This document shows positions 45,350 through 57,781 of a stretch of 64,000 nt of DNA, one piece after another (within the stretch, counting starts at the first letter, position 1; every line of letters begins with the position of its first letter). A program made the translations under genes and the position numbers. The notes beneath the pieces were generated by a model. The model ran no database searches. It saw only the letters and a program-made list of their open reading frames with translations, and was not told the origin of the DNA. The stretch is from Diphasiastrum complanatum (lineage: Eukaryota > Streptophyta > Lycopodiopsida > Lycopodiales > Lycopodiaceae), in the NCBI GenBank assembly GCA_029204225.1, contig CM055109.1, forward strand, positions 22,222,422-22,286,421. The letters are read 5' to 3'.

Positions 45350-45537
45350 AAAGAATTATTTTCTTGTCATTATGCAAATCCAATTGGCCAATGCCAATTA
45401 CATATACAATGGATTCCAATAGGGGTCTCAAAGTAGGAAAATCAACTTAACATAGACTTAGTTCATATCCATTGATCTTAATTCCATTTCTAGCTTATCA
45501 AAGGCATAGAAATTTCTTCATAAGTCTTAATCCTTCC

Positions 45538-45823
45538 GACATGCAATCATGTTGGATCTTAGATTCTTGACATGCAATCCAAATGGATCTTAGTTTCTTG
45601 ACATGCAATCATGAGGGTTCACAGATTCTTGACATGCAACAATCCATGAAGTGACATGCATGGTCATTTGGCAATGCATGGTGTGACATGCAAGCTTCAA
45701 ATATGACATGCAAGCTTTAGATCTGACATGCATGGACAATAGGCCACTGATGGCATGACATGCAAGCTCTAGATCTGACATGCATGGACAATAGGCCACA
45801 GATAGTTTGACATGCAATGGTAC
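45538..45823 (+). repeat. Cluster of (T)GACATGCA repeats
   Basis: GACATGCA occurs about a dozen times in under 300 bp, with irregular spacing on the left and a clear 52-bp tandem unit on the right (45720-45771 and 45772-45823: TGACATGCATGGACAATAGG). CATGCA is the RY core bound by plant B3-domain regulators. More copies occur at 47800-47835. Confidence 0.85.
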
Positions 45824-45889
45824 TGATCAACCATTCTTACATATGGGTAACAGTTTCAAGAGCATACCACGGTTTCAGCAGAAGGTGAA

Positions 45890-45892
<3 letters not shown>

Positions 45893-45973
<81 letters not shown>

Positions 45974-45980
45974 TGTGTTT
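45893..45980. repeat. Compound (GA)n(GT)n microsatellite
   Basis: GA 45893-45933, GT 45934-45970, then imperfect. Confidence 0.97.
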
Positions 45981-48378
45981 GATGTGAAAGAGAGAGAGAA
46001 ATCTAAGAGGGTTTGAGCTCTAAAAAATCCTGCAATCCAAAAAATAGCATAGCCTCCTTGAGCTAATGCCTCAATCCTCGTCTCCAAAGCACTTGTACAC
46101 AACAAACAACAAATGGACAAAGCTTGGATGCAACATCCTTCAATCCTCTTGGTAGATGGGCGCATTTCCACTTATATAGAGAGTGGAGAGTCCTTCCAAA
46201 GTGAGTGAGGTGTCAAGTTTAAGTGCATGATTGGAGTTACGGTGGAGTGGAGTGCATGGATGAGGTGTATTAGTTAGAGAGGGTGAATGAGAGTTGTGTA
46301 CTTGCTTGGGAGAGTTATTATGGTGATTTGGCATATGAAGTGAGAGTGTAGGAGGGCGTCCCATTCTAGGTGTCAAATGGCCTAGAATGCATATGGAAAA
46401 GTAGGTGGGAGGTAGGTGGTACAAGGTTCAAATTTGAGTTTTAATTACACATAATTTTTCATGATTACAAATTGGGAATTCACCCAAGAGCAATCTTCCT
46501 AAGGAAGAGCCAAGTATATGTCCATCTTGTTTTTGCATAATGTCCATCAATTCCTAGGCCCTTTTTTCTAGAGGTTGCCCATCCTCAATCATGGTCATTG
46601 GCATTTTTTCTAGAGGTTGCCCTATCCTCAACCATGGTGAATAGGGTCAAAAAAGTGATCACTCCCTTGTCCTATTCCTGATCTTTATAGACTCCATTGA
46701 GCCTTCATTATAGACTCTTTTGAGCCTTCTTTATAGACTTTGTCAAAAGCCTTCTTGTTTATTGTGTTAAGCTTAGGAGCTTCTTGTTTCAATTCTTGTT
46801 CTTCCGGCACTTTCTCGAGTACCTACACATACCCTTAAAGAGAGGTCAATCCTAAAGCCTAGAGGGCTTCTTATTCTTGTTCTAATTCTTCAGGTATGTT
46901 CGTGTGTACTTGCACATCCCTTCAAAGAAAGGTCAATGTTATAATACCATCAAACATGGTCCATAGAAGATTTTTAGTTCTACAGGTATCAATGCATGTT
47001 ACTCAATTCATTAAAGTAATAAATTCATACAATATTCTAAAAGAATATTGATCATTGATGATTCTATATCATCAAAGTCTATCTGGGTTTGAAGCTGAGA
47101 AAGTCTTTATTACTTAGGAGCAATTTGTCTCTACAAATTACACCCGTCCAACGCATAAAGCGTTGTCCTCAACAAAAAATATTTTAACTAATAATCTTAA
47201 ATCTTTTAAAAATTTTTAAATATTCTAGGAGAATTCTTCTTCCATTCATTGAATGCTTCTTAAACTTTAGGAGATATTGTGTTTATGCTTATTTCTTTCT
47301 TTCAGATTTGATCTTATATGTTAAGGTCAAATTTGGTGAAAGAGTCTTTTTAGTTCCTTGATCTACCTCAGATCTCTTGATCTATGAATTTTGAATTAGC
47401 TTACTGAATCTATCTCGGGTAGATCCAATCATTTTATTTTTTATCCTGGGATTTAGATTGCTCAAAAATAGTTTCCTAGTATATTGTTTCTTTGGGGATT
47501 CAGGAATGGGATAGGGTAAGGCGGTCTTAAAGTTTCCGTCCCCGTTCCTCCTTAGTATGTTGTCATACTAGTCATGCTTTTACATAATGCCTTAGGAGGT
47601 TTAACTTCCTATTCATGATCTCAAAAGATGCTTGAAATCTGGGTCCATCTTAATCAAGAAATCATTTCTAAGAAGCAATACTTCTATACTCTAAGGATAA
47701 TCACTAGGTATTCTTTCTCATGTATGGTTGATTTAATTCAATATATCATCAAGGTTTACTTTTGCATAAAGTATGCAAACAAGTGTAAACTAACATTACA
47801 TGACATGCATGCTTTAATCAACATTACTTGACATGCATTAAGCTACTAAAAGCTTAGATCATGTCAAGCTTATTATCTTGCATGTTCGAAACATTCAAAG
47901 AAAAAGTACTGATAGTATTGAATCAAAATCATTTTTGGAAATAACTTAGGATTCACCATCGTACTTGATGTTTTACTTTAAAGCATTTCAAGATCTACAT
48001 TTAAAACATTCTTGCGGTCCTAGTGGACAATCATTATGGTTCAAGAAATTCTTCCTTTGTTTTACTAGTATGGCCTTCAATGATGATATGGTCGTAACTA
48101 GTCTCGAATTGTATGTTCTTGATAAACATGACCCTCTAGTTCTCCACAAGTAGGCTTCCAGTGTTTTGTTGTCATCTAGTTCTTTGTCATGCCTATCAGG
48201 AGTCTTTGTCTTCTTGATCTTTTCCAAGCAGTTTTTGCTTTTTGAAGCATAAGGCCTCTTAAACATCGGGTGGAGCTTTATGTTCTTCTGCACGCAAGTG
48301 AAGCTCTGCTCAAATTTCGACCAAATTTTCCAAGTTCTCCAAATGCAACCAAACTTCACCCACCACCCCAGATGATAA
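45981..48378. other. No gene recognised; small direct repeat at 46561-46646
   Basis: Two copies of a roughly 43-bp phrase containing TTTTTTCTAGAGGTTGCCC stand at 46561 and 46605. CAACGC-ATAAA-GCGTTG (about 47153-47169) is a small dyad. Possibly LTR or leader sequence of the element behind the decayed ORF at 48.4 kb. Confidence 0.4.
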
Positions 48379-50126
48379 AAGGTCACCGGAGACAATGACG
48401 ATGGCACTGTACAGGTTGTTGGGGCCACTGCCACACAAGCCCCTGCAAGCGCCATTGTACCGGCTGTTCCAATGGACTTAACAATGGCCTACCAAGCCTT
48501 GGGAACATTCATCCAAGATGCGGTAGCAGCCAGGGCATCATTGGATAGCCGTGTACTCCAATTGCAACCAGCAACACCCAACTGCGAGCAGAAATCACAA
48601 AGCTGCAGCAAGAGCTAATAATTGCTCGACAACACGAACAAGACGGGCACCGGGAGCTCACAAACCTGCAACAAAAGGAGGATGGCCTCAACCAGTATAT
48701 CCAGAGCCTCTCCAAAGCGCTAACAGATGCCTTCGCCAAGGTGCGAGAGCTTCAGTTTGAAGCGTCCCAATGGCTTGCCCCCCTCCAGGCACAACTCCAG
48801 ATATATGAAGCAAAAAATACGAGCCTGGGGGTAGAGGTGCAAGCCCTGCAAAGCAAAAAACTTGCCTAGTTAGCTCAACCTGCACCTGACTCAAGGCCAC
48901 TCTCTCAAGCAGAGATGAATCTTTTTAGGCATCAGGTGCAGGTCTATAGTCAAACTTTGAACAGCTACCAGACATAGTTTGATAAATACTGAGCCAACGC
49001 AACTCAAGAGCTCGCCCAAGCCAGACAAGCCCTCAAGGCTTGTCAACAATTTATGGAAAAAAAGGCTCAACCAACCCCGGTGGTGATTCCAATGTCACTT
49101 CTCTTTGATGCTACACAGGCAAGTACGAGCCAAGACCAAGGACAATAGGCAGCAGGGGCAATAAGTCAAGATCAGGATTTAGGAGGGCAAGACCAAGGAC
49201 CTCCTGATACTGGAGCTGAGACACAGGACCAAGGCCAAGACATGGGTCCCAGCCATAGCCACGAGAAAGGACAAGCCTCCTCATCAAGAGGCTCGTGAAC
49301 TATACATGCTAGCTAGGCTTTCCAACGCCCCAAGTCCGTGGAGGAGAAAATCAACGATCTATCCAAATATCTCCACGATTCCTCAAGAGGCGGCTGGCAG
49401 ATATCATTTTCGGCACAAACCATAATAGGCAACGAGCTGCAAGCACTACCCGCCCTCCAACCACAACCTGAGTGGCACCAGCAGCTATTTGAATGGGACC
49501 CTACGGCCATCATGGACTATAACGGACATTTTCTACCATGCACACGATGATCCAAATGGGCGGAATGCGGCACTCCTCTGGACAAGATCACCATCTGGAA
49601 CTATAATTGGCCGAAAATCCCTTCAGAGCACGGTTGGGATACATATGTAGATGCCCGAAGGGCTCTCACCCAATTCTTTAATAAGTATTTCAACTACCCT
49701 GACCCAACGATCCATGCGGCATCCACTTACGCCTGGGACTTAGAGTATCTAAGGAGAATCGAGACCAAGTGGGATAATTTTCTCCCACCAATATTCTTTG
49801 ATCCAAATAAGGTAATAGCCTCAGAGAAAGTGAAAGATTAGCTTCCAATAGCTCGAGTTTACTACCGAGCCACATTCCTTGGCGATCTCTGGACGCGTAG
49901 ATTCCAAGCATGGGTCGACCAAAGCTGGCTAACAGGAGTCCACAAGTCCCTTCACACGCCCAAGGACTTGAAGAAGATAGATCAAATAAGCTTTATGGAA
50001 GATGTCACTGGCTACCTGATCCACTGGGCCAAGAAGACTTTGTACTAAACCGGCAGAGTGCCGAGGGACCAACACTACTTCAAGTCGTGGGTCCTTTTGG
50101 GAATATTCCCAACATATTGTAAATAA
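48379..50126 (+). pseudogene. Large decayed ORF of unknown family
   Basis: A coding relic in a GC-richer patch. After one frame change near 48580, a single frame runs from about 48602 to 50126 (507 codons) with no indel but with internal stops at 48867, 48975, 48990, 49146, 49296, 49314, 49548, 49839 and 50046. Eight of the nine are TAG or TGA. The first part is a Gln/Glu-rich coiled coil (KLQQELIIARQHEQDGHREL, LSKALTDAFAKVRELQFEA), then a Gln/Asp/Gly-rich linker (SQDQDLGGQDQG), then a Trp-rich globular part (DKITIWNYNWPKIPSEHGWD, ALTQFFNKYFNYPDP, STYAWDLEYLRRIETKWDNF). I do not recognise it; a gag or accessory ORF of an uncommon retrotransposon is possible. Confidence 0.7.
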
Positions 50127-51639
50127 ATAATATTGGCTAATAAAATGTGTTGCGAGGGCATGGCATCATGCGCGTATAAGCCCATGGCCCAATGAGCACA
50201 CAAGTTGAGTTGTAAATAGAATAATAGATTTGGGCCCTTTTGTAATTAAAATAAAACTTGAGGCCCAAAGTCAAGTTAGAAACTTAGTGTTAACTCTTTT
50301 AAGTTGGGCCCAACGAGAGGCTCACATGAATCAAACTACATTAATACAAGTGTCACAATCCTATTTACTAGCCTACCTAGCTCAAGATTGCATCACTAAT
50401 GGCTTTTGGCTCAATAGTGGCTTTACATGTGGATTTGACCAATTTGACAACTATGCAAATTTTTAGCCCTATCATGATCCTACACAAAGATGCTTGACAT
50501 AAAAATTTATGAAACCCCTAAAGCTATGATAGATAACTTTTTATAAATTTGACAGGATCCTCTTTGTACATGCAAATGATTCATTCAATGTGAGAGAGAT
50601 CATGATTTTGGAGCACTTCAGAATCTCGAGCTTTTACACCATTTGTGTTGTGATTTTTTGACGTGAATGCAATCTAAACTTAGTGAATTCAATTCTTTGA
50701 TAATAGGCCATACTATAGACTGTACTTCACACTTGTGAGTCCTTCATCAAGTATTTTGCTTGCCAATTTCCAAATCTGCAGATAGGCAACAGTGCCTTCT
50801 AGTGCATGTTCTCATTTGCATGCATCTATCTACGTGTTGAGGTCAAGGAACCAAGGGCAATCTCATCTTCTCCCAAGTTGACTACGACCATTCATGCATA
50901 GTAAAGCACCATTCATGCATAATAAGCACCACAATCAATGCTTTTTTTAAGGCAATATTCAAATACACTGCAAGTAAATCTGTAGGTTTTTACGGATGGT
51001 AAATTTTTTACATCTTTCTTTTTGAATAAGTTGAAGCCAAAACAGAAAAATTAAGTATCAAAATTTGCAAACTAGTGGAAGGGCTTCATCACAGCAATAT
51101 GTGGAAGTAATTTTGTATGTTGAAAGAATACCAAAATGAGGGGGAACTTCTTCAAGCTTTTTGTTCTAGTTTTACAAAAGATAAAACTCCAAGACTATAT
51201 CTAGCTCCTTTGGAACTATGCAAGGCTTGCTAGAATGAGCTCAAAGAGAAGTAAATAGAAATATTATTTATTATTCAGAAGAACAATGATATTGTAGAAA
51301 GTGTTTTAGAAATAATAATCATAATTGTTTATTAGAAATCTAATTTCATTCTGTTGATTATTTCAAGCTTTCTTTTTTTTGTATAGAGAGTTATGCAACT
51401 TACTGGTTATACACAACATATACAGCCCAACAACGTCATCTAGGCCATTAATGCTAAGTGAGAAGCAAGCTAGTTGTATGCTAGCTACAAATAATTTTGA
51501 TGATGTTCTCAATCCTATGGTAGTGTAAAGTTAGTCATAGATTCAATCTAGAAAAAAATTATAACATTTAAAATTGAGATAAATTTTTTATTTGTTGTGA
51601 GATATTAGATATTTTATTAAATCTTTCTTAATTAATCTG
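50127..51639. other. No gene recognised
   Basis: AT-rich. TTGGGCC/GGGCCC motifs near 50220-50310 resemble the dispersed-repeat flanks elsewhere. No coding pattern. Confidence 0.45.
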
Positions 51640-52019
51640 CTATTCTTGTTATTTAGATAAATAAAAACTTATAGAAGATATTCAACATACAAATTAATGT
51701 AAGACAAGGGTGCTCTTTTTCATCTTTGTTGTATGTTAGAGCCTTGATGACTTTGATAAAGAAGATTTCGGAAGTAGTCAAGAATGGAAAAAAAAATGGT
51801 ACTGAATGATGCATCAAGAATTTTGGCACAATTATTTGTAGTGACACTACTTTTTTTTTCCCTCTAAAAGCTAAAACCTTATTTTAAACTTAATTGGAAA
51901 AAATCAATAGCCATATTTATTGGCATTGAAGATAGATAAATTTGGTTAGACAATTATACCCTAAACTGGATTAAATTGAGAGATTTTGAAAATATGTTAG
52001 GGTGTTTCAAGTGGAATGC
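51640..52019 (+). pseudogene. LINE (L1-type) reverse transcriptase fragment
   Basis: Plus strand, with stops: INVRQGCSFSSLLYVRALMT matches the LINE core phrase (G)VRQGCPLSPLLF, and farther on LKLNWKKSIAIFIGIEDR matches the GLKINWEKS region, followed by WIKLRDFENMLGC, the position of the W...YLG motif. The segment between (with the catalytic box) is deleted or unreadable. It breaks at the TG microsatellite. Confidence 0.72.
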
Positions 52020-52020
52020 T

Positions 52021-52794
<774 letters not shown>

Positions 52795-53215
52795 CAGATC
52801 ATAAAACATAGTAACAGCCACACAAAAAGCACTCTCACACTCCAAGCTTATGTAGCAACTGTATTTCTGAAAACCAAAATACATTGTACATATAGTTTTC
52901 TTTTGGCAACCCATGCATGGCCCAAGTTGTCATTGGTGAGACACGTGTCCCGTCAACTTGCCTCATGGCGAGGCCAATTGGTCCTAATCCACTGATCGGA
53001 CCCAAAGTACAGTAGCACATTAGTTCTACCTTTATTCTAATTGTCTCCCTAAAAGTAAAATCTCCTTTTCGTAATCTCATATACATAGTATCAAACTTAA
53101 AAACTTTAAGTACATAAAGTTTTGATTTAAGCTTATCAAACCTTTCTCTAATGAGTGGCTTAGTGAAAATGTCAACTAATTGCTCATCTATACTACAATG
53201 AACAATATTTATTTC
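52795..53215 (-). mobile_element. Copia LTR and pol-end fragment (matches 59825-60240)
   Basis: About 420 bp collinear with 59825-60240: shared blocks ACATTGTACATATAGTT, GGCAACCCATGCATG and TGGCGAGGCCAA. The right part corresponds to the minus-strand pol end (GGCTTAGTGAAAAT). At 53216 similarity stops, so this is a truncated copy. Confidence 0.8.
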
Positions 53216-54083
53216 TTAACTGCATACTCAATATCCAAACCCTACTTATGTCCCATACCATAAGCAAGATCCAAACCCTAAGCATACTACACACAAGAAA
53301 ACACTCTATACACTAGTAGCCACACTAGAGCATAGGCATAGCAAACAAAAGAGATCTCTCCCCCTCCCTATGGGCGCCCTCTTCCCCTCATCCCATATAA
53401 ATGGCAAATGGCACCCTTCAATACACTATGGAGTTTCATGAAGAACCAATGAGAAAGAGAGAGGCCTAGGGGAGTTAAAGTACCTTCATAGGCTTATGGA
53501 AGGTCAAGAGACTTCTTCCATAACCTATGACTCTTTGAATGCCTTTCTTGTGGGAGTTGGGAACTCAATGGACACCTTGGAAGTGCATCCTCCTACTAGG
53601 TCCCATTGCCCAAGTTGTGCTTGTATACTTTGGTCCAAGACCAAAAAGTGATATGGTTCAAGATTTGAGGCCCAAGGTTTAGAAAAATAGCCAAAACACC
53701 CATGGTAATGACTTTCTAACACCTCACTAAATTCCATACCTCCGACCAAGGCATCAACACCTACTTGCCCTTATTCAAGGACACCAGTACCTTATTTTAA
53801 AGGCACATACCCTTAATCCTAAGAGTACTCCTTATCCAAGGATAACTTGATTTCATACCTCGGACCAAGGTATAGTCACTTGTTTGCCCTTATCCAAAGG
53901 CACCTACCCTTAATCCTAAGGGTATCCCTTATCCAAGGGTAACTTGCCATTTAGCCCCCAACACTAAATGGACATATAGGGGTCATTGAAGTACTACTAG
54001 TTACATAGGCATGTAACATCTAAGCCTACTAAGGGTGTCAAGCTTAATTTTGGATCAAAAAGTAGAATGGCTTAGATTGAGGA
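53216..54083. repeat. Unassigned DNA with a roughly 115-bp tandem repeat at 53735-53945
   Basis: Two units share CATACCT(C)GACCAAGG, TTGCCCTTAT(C)CAA, TACCCTTAATCCTAAG and CCTTATCCAAGG. No gene recognised in the rest. Confidence 0.7.
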
Positions 54084-54657
54084 GTGAGGTTCATGTTTCT
54101 TTTATTCTCTTTTTGGGGTTTTCTTGCTTTTGCTTTTATCCTTTTCTTGGATCTTGGTTTCTTGGCTCATCTAGGCATTATTGGCTCTAGATTTTCTCCT
54201 CAAGAGGTTGATATTCTCAAGGGAGGTGGAAAATGGAAGGGAAACTACTTAATGGATCCTAATGATCACTCCAAAGAAACAAGCCACTATCTCATTGTCA
54301 TATAGTGAGGCCGATTACAAAGCACTTATTCATTGCACAAAAACACGAGTCTATGACCATATGTAGTGGAAATTCATCTTCTCACAACAATAAGGCAAAA
54401 TTTTGACACGCTAAAATTCATGTCACAGTAAACTTGAGCATGGCCTTGATGAGGTTTTCTTTGGTTGTTGAAATACTAATAAAGAAACTATGAGATTTTA
54501 AAGCTAAAAGGATTACAGGGAAGATACCGAAATCAACGATAGCAATTCCTAATCATTTGCTGATTGAGAATGAGAAAAAGAGAGAGGACCGGGTCGACGT
54601 ATATGTTGTTGTGGACATTATCGAAAACTGTTTTGGTATGCTTTCTGTCTGCAAAAG
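54084..54657. other. No gene recognised
   Basis: Plus-strand ORF 54084-54305 is hydrophobic at its start but covers ATTCTCAAGGGAGGTGG, a tract shared with about 41405. More likely retrotransposon non-coding sequence than a membrane protein. Confidence 0.4.
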
Positions 54658-54990
54658 ATGGTATGGATCAAGAGGATGATCAAGGATCTTCACCTGCTAG
54701 ATTTTTCAGAGAGCCCAATTATCTTTTGTGACAACCTATCAACCCAAAAGTTGGCAAGCAATCCTATATTTCATGCTAGGAACAAGCATATTGAGGTGGC
54801 ATATCACTTTGTGAGAGAGCAAGTCCTGGCAAAGGAGGTGGAGCTTCAACATGTACCTTCAAAGGAATGTGTAGCTGATATCTTTACCAAAGCATTGGAA
54901 AAAGACTTGGAGACGGGGCTGTCATTTGATGAAAAGAATCCAGTCACTTCTCTTATAGAATATGATAATTTTTTTCAGTTGGCCTTTTGA
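54658..54990 (+). pseudogene. Copia RNase H fragment
   Basis: Plus strand: VWIKRMIKDLHLLDFSESPI, IFCDNLSTQKLASNPIFHAR, NKHIEVAYHFVREQVLAKEV and VPSKECVADIFTKALEKDL, the whole second half of copia RNase H in one open frame. The first half and reverse transcriptase are not recognisable upstream. Confidence 0.9.
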
Positions 54991-55994
54991 AAAGGACAAG
55001 TAATTTCATTTTCAATTTTTTTATATTTTATTTCTTTAAATTAAAATGAAATTCTTTGACACAATTTTTTTTTTTCATATTTGGAACCTTGTAGATAAAA
55101 TATTTGATAAATGAGAAAGGCTTGAAGTAAAAGAATAGCTTCCAAAAGGGTCTTCCTCAACAAAGAAGAAATCCACACAACCAACTCTTGCTCACATCCC
55201 TCAAGATATGGGGATATCATAGTGGAAAAATATGCAAGGCATCCCTTCCAAGGATGTTGTTGTGAGTGTCCTTGCTAACAGACATCTCAACCTTGTTGAA
55301 ATAGAAAAAGAATTTCAAAGGTGAATTTTATTTTTCGATTCAGAATTTTTTATTTTTAATTCATTTGTAAAAAGCTTGAATCTAATTATTCATTTTTTTC
55401 AGACACAAGCTTTCATGAAGGTGCAAGAGGCAATGGTAAAGAACATCAACTGCAAGGATTGAGAAGAATGTCAAAATCTTTACCCAAATAGTTCCAAAGA
55501 TGAGGAGCTTCACAGATTTTTTTATTTTATTCAAGGATATGGTAAGCTCTTTTAACAAATTTTAATTTTAAATTACAATTTGTTAACATTGTTTATGCTA
55601 AACATGGGTGTTTGTCCTCAACTCTTCTTTAAAATATTATTTTTAAGATCATTATTCATGCTTAGCATGATTTCATGTCACTAATAAGTACAAATTTAAC
55701 ATTTGAGAGACCCATGCCTAGCATAAGTTCATTTCTAATGTCCTTACTTTTCTTTTAGATTATTGGTTTTTAAGTTCATCATTCATGTTTATCATAAGTT
55801 CATGTCACTAGTAATGAATTTAACATTTAAAAGACTCATGCCTAGCATAAGTCCATTTCTAATGTCCTCAAATCTTTAGAAATTATTCTTTTTAGGATTT
55901 TTATTCATGCTCAATATAAGTTCCAACATAAGTTCATCATTAGTAGCTAGTTTAACATTTGAAAGATCCATGCTTAACATAAGTGTATTTCTAT
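54991..55994. other. No gene recognised
   Basis: AT-rich; the phrase GCATAAGTTCATTTCTAATGT or a variant recurs several times between 55640 and 55990, a decayed tandem repeat. Confidence 0.45.
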
Positions 55995-56315
55995 CTTTCA
56001 TAGAGTTATGAAGATAAAAAGAGTGGGCAACTTCTTGCACAGTTTAGAACCCACCTTTAGAAAGCTAAGGCTGATGAAAAACAAAGAGAATCTCAACAAA
56101 CTGAGGACTCAAGCATCGATGGTGATCCCAAGGAAACGTTTGTTCCCAAGTCTATTGATGATCCTCCTTGTTTTTACACAATACAACAAGGTGATGCCAG
56201 AGAGATCTCCAAGTTTGTAAAGTGCAGACCTTACACCCTTTGCATCGCTGATATTCCATATGGGTTCAAGCTTGCGGGCTTCTTGAATGATGCTTTTTCT
56301 TTGCAACCCAAGCAT
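55995..56315 (+). pseudogene. Coding-like fragment, not recognised, cut by an LTR
   Basis: One plus-strand frame with a single stop reads YEDKKSGQLLAQFRTHL, KADEKQRESQQTEDSSIDGD, then CFYTIQQGDAREISKFVKC and PYGFKLAGFLNDAFSLQPKH, ending at the LTR start at 56316. The composition suggests real protein, but I cannot name the family. Confidence 0.4.
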
Positions 56316-57052
56316 TGTTGAAAGTACAATACTATAAGGACCATAAATGGATATTTGAATGATACACAAGGTCGATTGTGTGCTTGTTGAACAATCTATC
56401 AGATACTAGTCAACAAAAAACAAGATCTAGTTTAGCAGCTTGATAGAAAACAAGTAGAGACAATCAGAGCGTTGATCATAAACTGAAATCCGAGTTCCCA
56501 CGTGAGAAAATTAGGCTGTAGTACAGCCTGTAGACAGAGTTTAAAGTGTGCCAAAGCTTAGTTTCATTGGAATCAATAGCTATCATCATACAATAGGAGA
56601 AAATCCAAGTGTCCTCTTGAGGCTCCAAAAAGTTTCTATCTTCTCACTATGGAGAATGGAAATACATAGTAGAAGACACTTCCTTTGCAAAGTTAGGTGA
56701 AAATCCAGCATGTAGTAAGGAAGTAGACTCAACTTTCTTGCCCTAAAGTGAAAACCCTAGTCTATATCCAAGAGTCATGCTTGGTAGGTGCATGGTAGGT
56801 ACAAATCTCATCATAAATCAAGGTCTAGATCCTACAAAGTAGGAATCACTACCAAATGGACACAACCACTCCTCTGGACTTGTGGTAACCCACATTAGGT
56901 GTAGAATGACAAGTGGCACTGTGGCCATTCAAGTGACTAACAAAAATTATTGACAAAATATACAATATTCTACATGGCTACATTTGCCAATGTAGGCAAT
57001 TTTTCACACTCCTCCTCAAATCTAGCCTTGGAAACAACAATACTTTTATCAA

Positions 57053-57770
57053 TCACTCCAATTCAAGATCTAAGCTTGACAAATGAATCTTTAGTAAAGA
57101 TTTAGTAAACAAATCGGCCAAGCAACTTGATGATGGCAGATGTTGGAGCTTGATCTCTTTGGCTTGCACTTTCTCCCTCATGAAATGATGAGCAATCTCG
57201 ATGTGTTTGCTCCTTGTATGGAATGTAGGACTAGTTGCAAGTGATTGGGCTGATTGGTTCTCACAATAGATGATAGGGATCTCCTCCTCCATGAGATGAA
57301 GCTCCACCATTAGCCTTTTGAGCCACAAGACCTCCTTGCATGTTGATGTAAAGGCCTTGTATTCGGATTCTGTGGAAGATAAGGAGATGGTATCTTGATT
57401 TTTGGAAAGCCATGATACTACTCCATCACATAGAAAGGTGGAAAAAGCACTTGTTGATCTTCTATCCACTTTGTCACTTGCAAAATCTGAGTCACTATAG
57501 GCTCTTAAGCCAAGATTAAAAATTTTTAGTAGATGAAATGTATCTAAGAACTCTTTTGGCCATCTCCCAATGTGAAACTAGAGGACTTTGCATGAATTGG
57601 CTTAACTTTCCAACAATATATCTAAGATCAGGTCTAGTTATAGTTAGATAAATCAAGGAGCCAATAAGCCTTCTATATAATGTGATGTCCTCAAAGGATG
57701 CTTCATCACCATCAATAGATGCTTTTACATGTTGCTCCATTGGTGTCTCAATGCCTTTACAATTCTTCAT
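57053..57770 (-). pseudogene. Copia RNase H and connection domain
   Basis: Minus strand: MKNCKGIETPMEQHVKASID, RRLIGSLIYLTITRPDLRYI (57770-57516), then after a stop and frame change DRRSTSAFSTFLCDGVVSWL, SSTESEYKAFTSTCKEVLWL, HTRSKHIEIAHHFMREKVQA, CLADLFTKSLLK to the stop at 57053. The second open frame is intact for 138 codons. Confidence 0.92.
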
Positions 57771-57781
57771 TCCAAATATAT

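Noticed and set aside
48000-48900. Minus-strand ORFs opposite the decayed 48-50 kb gene
   Set aside because: The plus strand has the long frame with consistent composition and coiled-coil pattern; the minus ORFs are its shadows.
54084-54305. Small membrane protein (hydrophobic amino end)
   Set aside because: The ORF covers a tract shared with 41.4 kb that looks like a retrotransposon polypurine region, and hydrophobicity comes from T-rich DNA.
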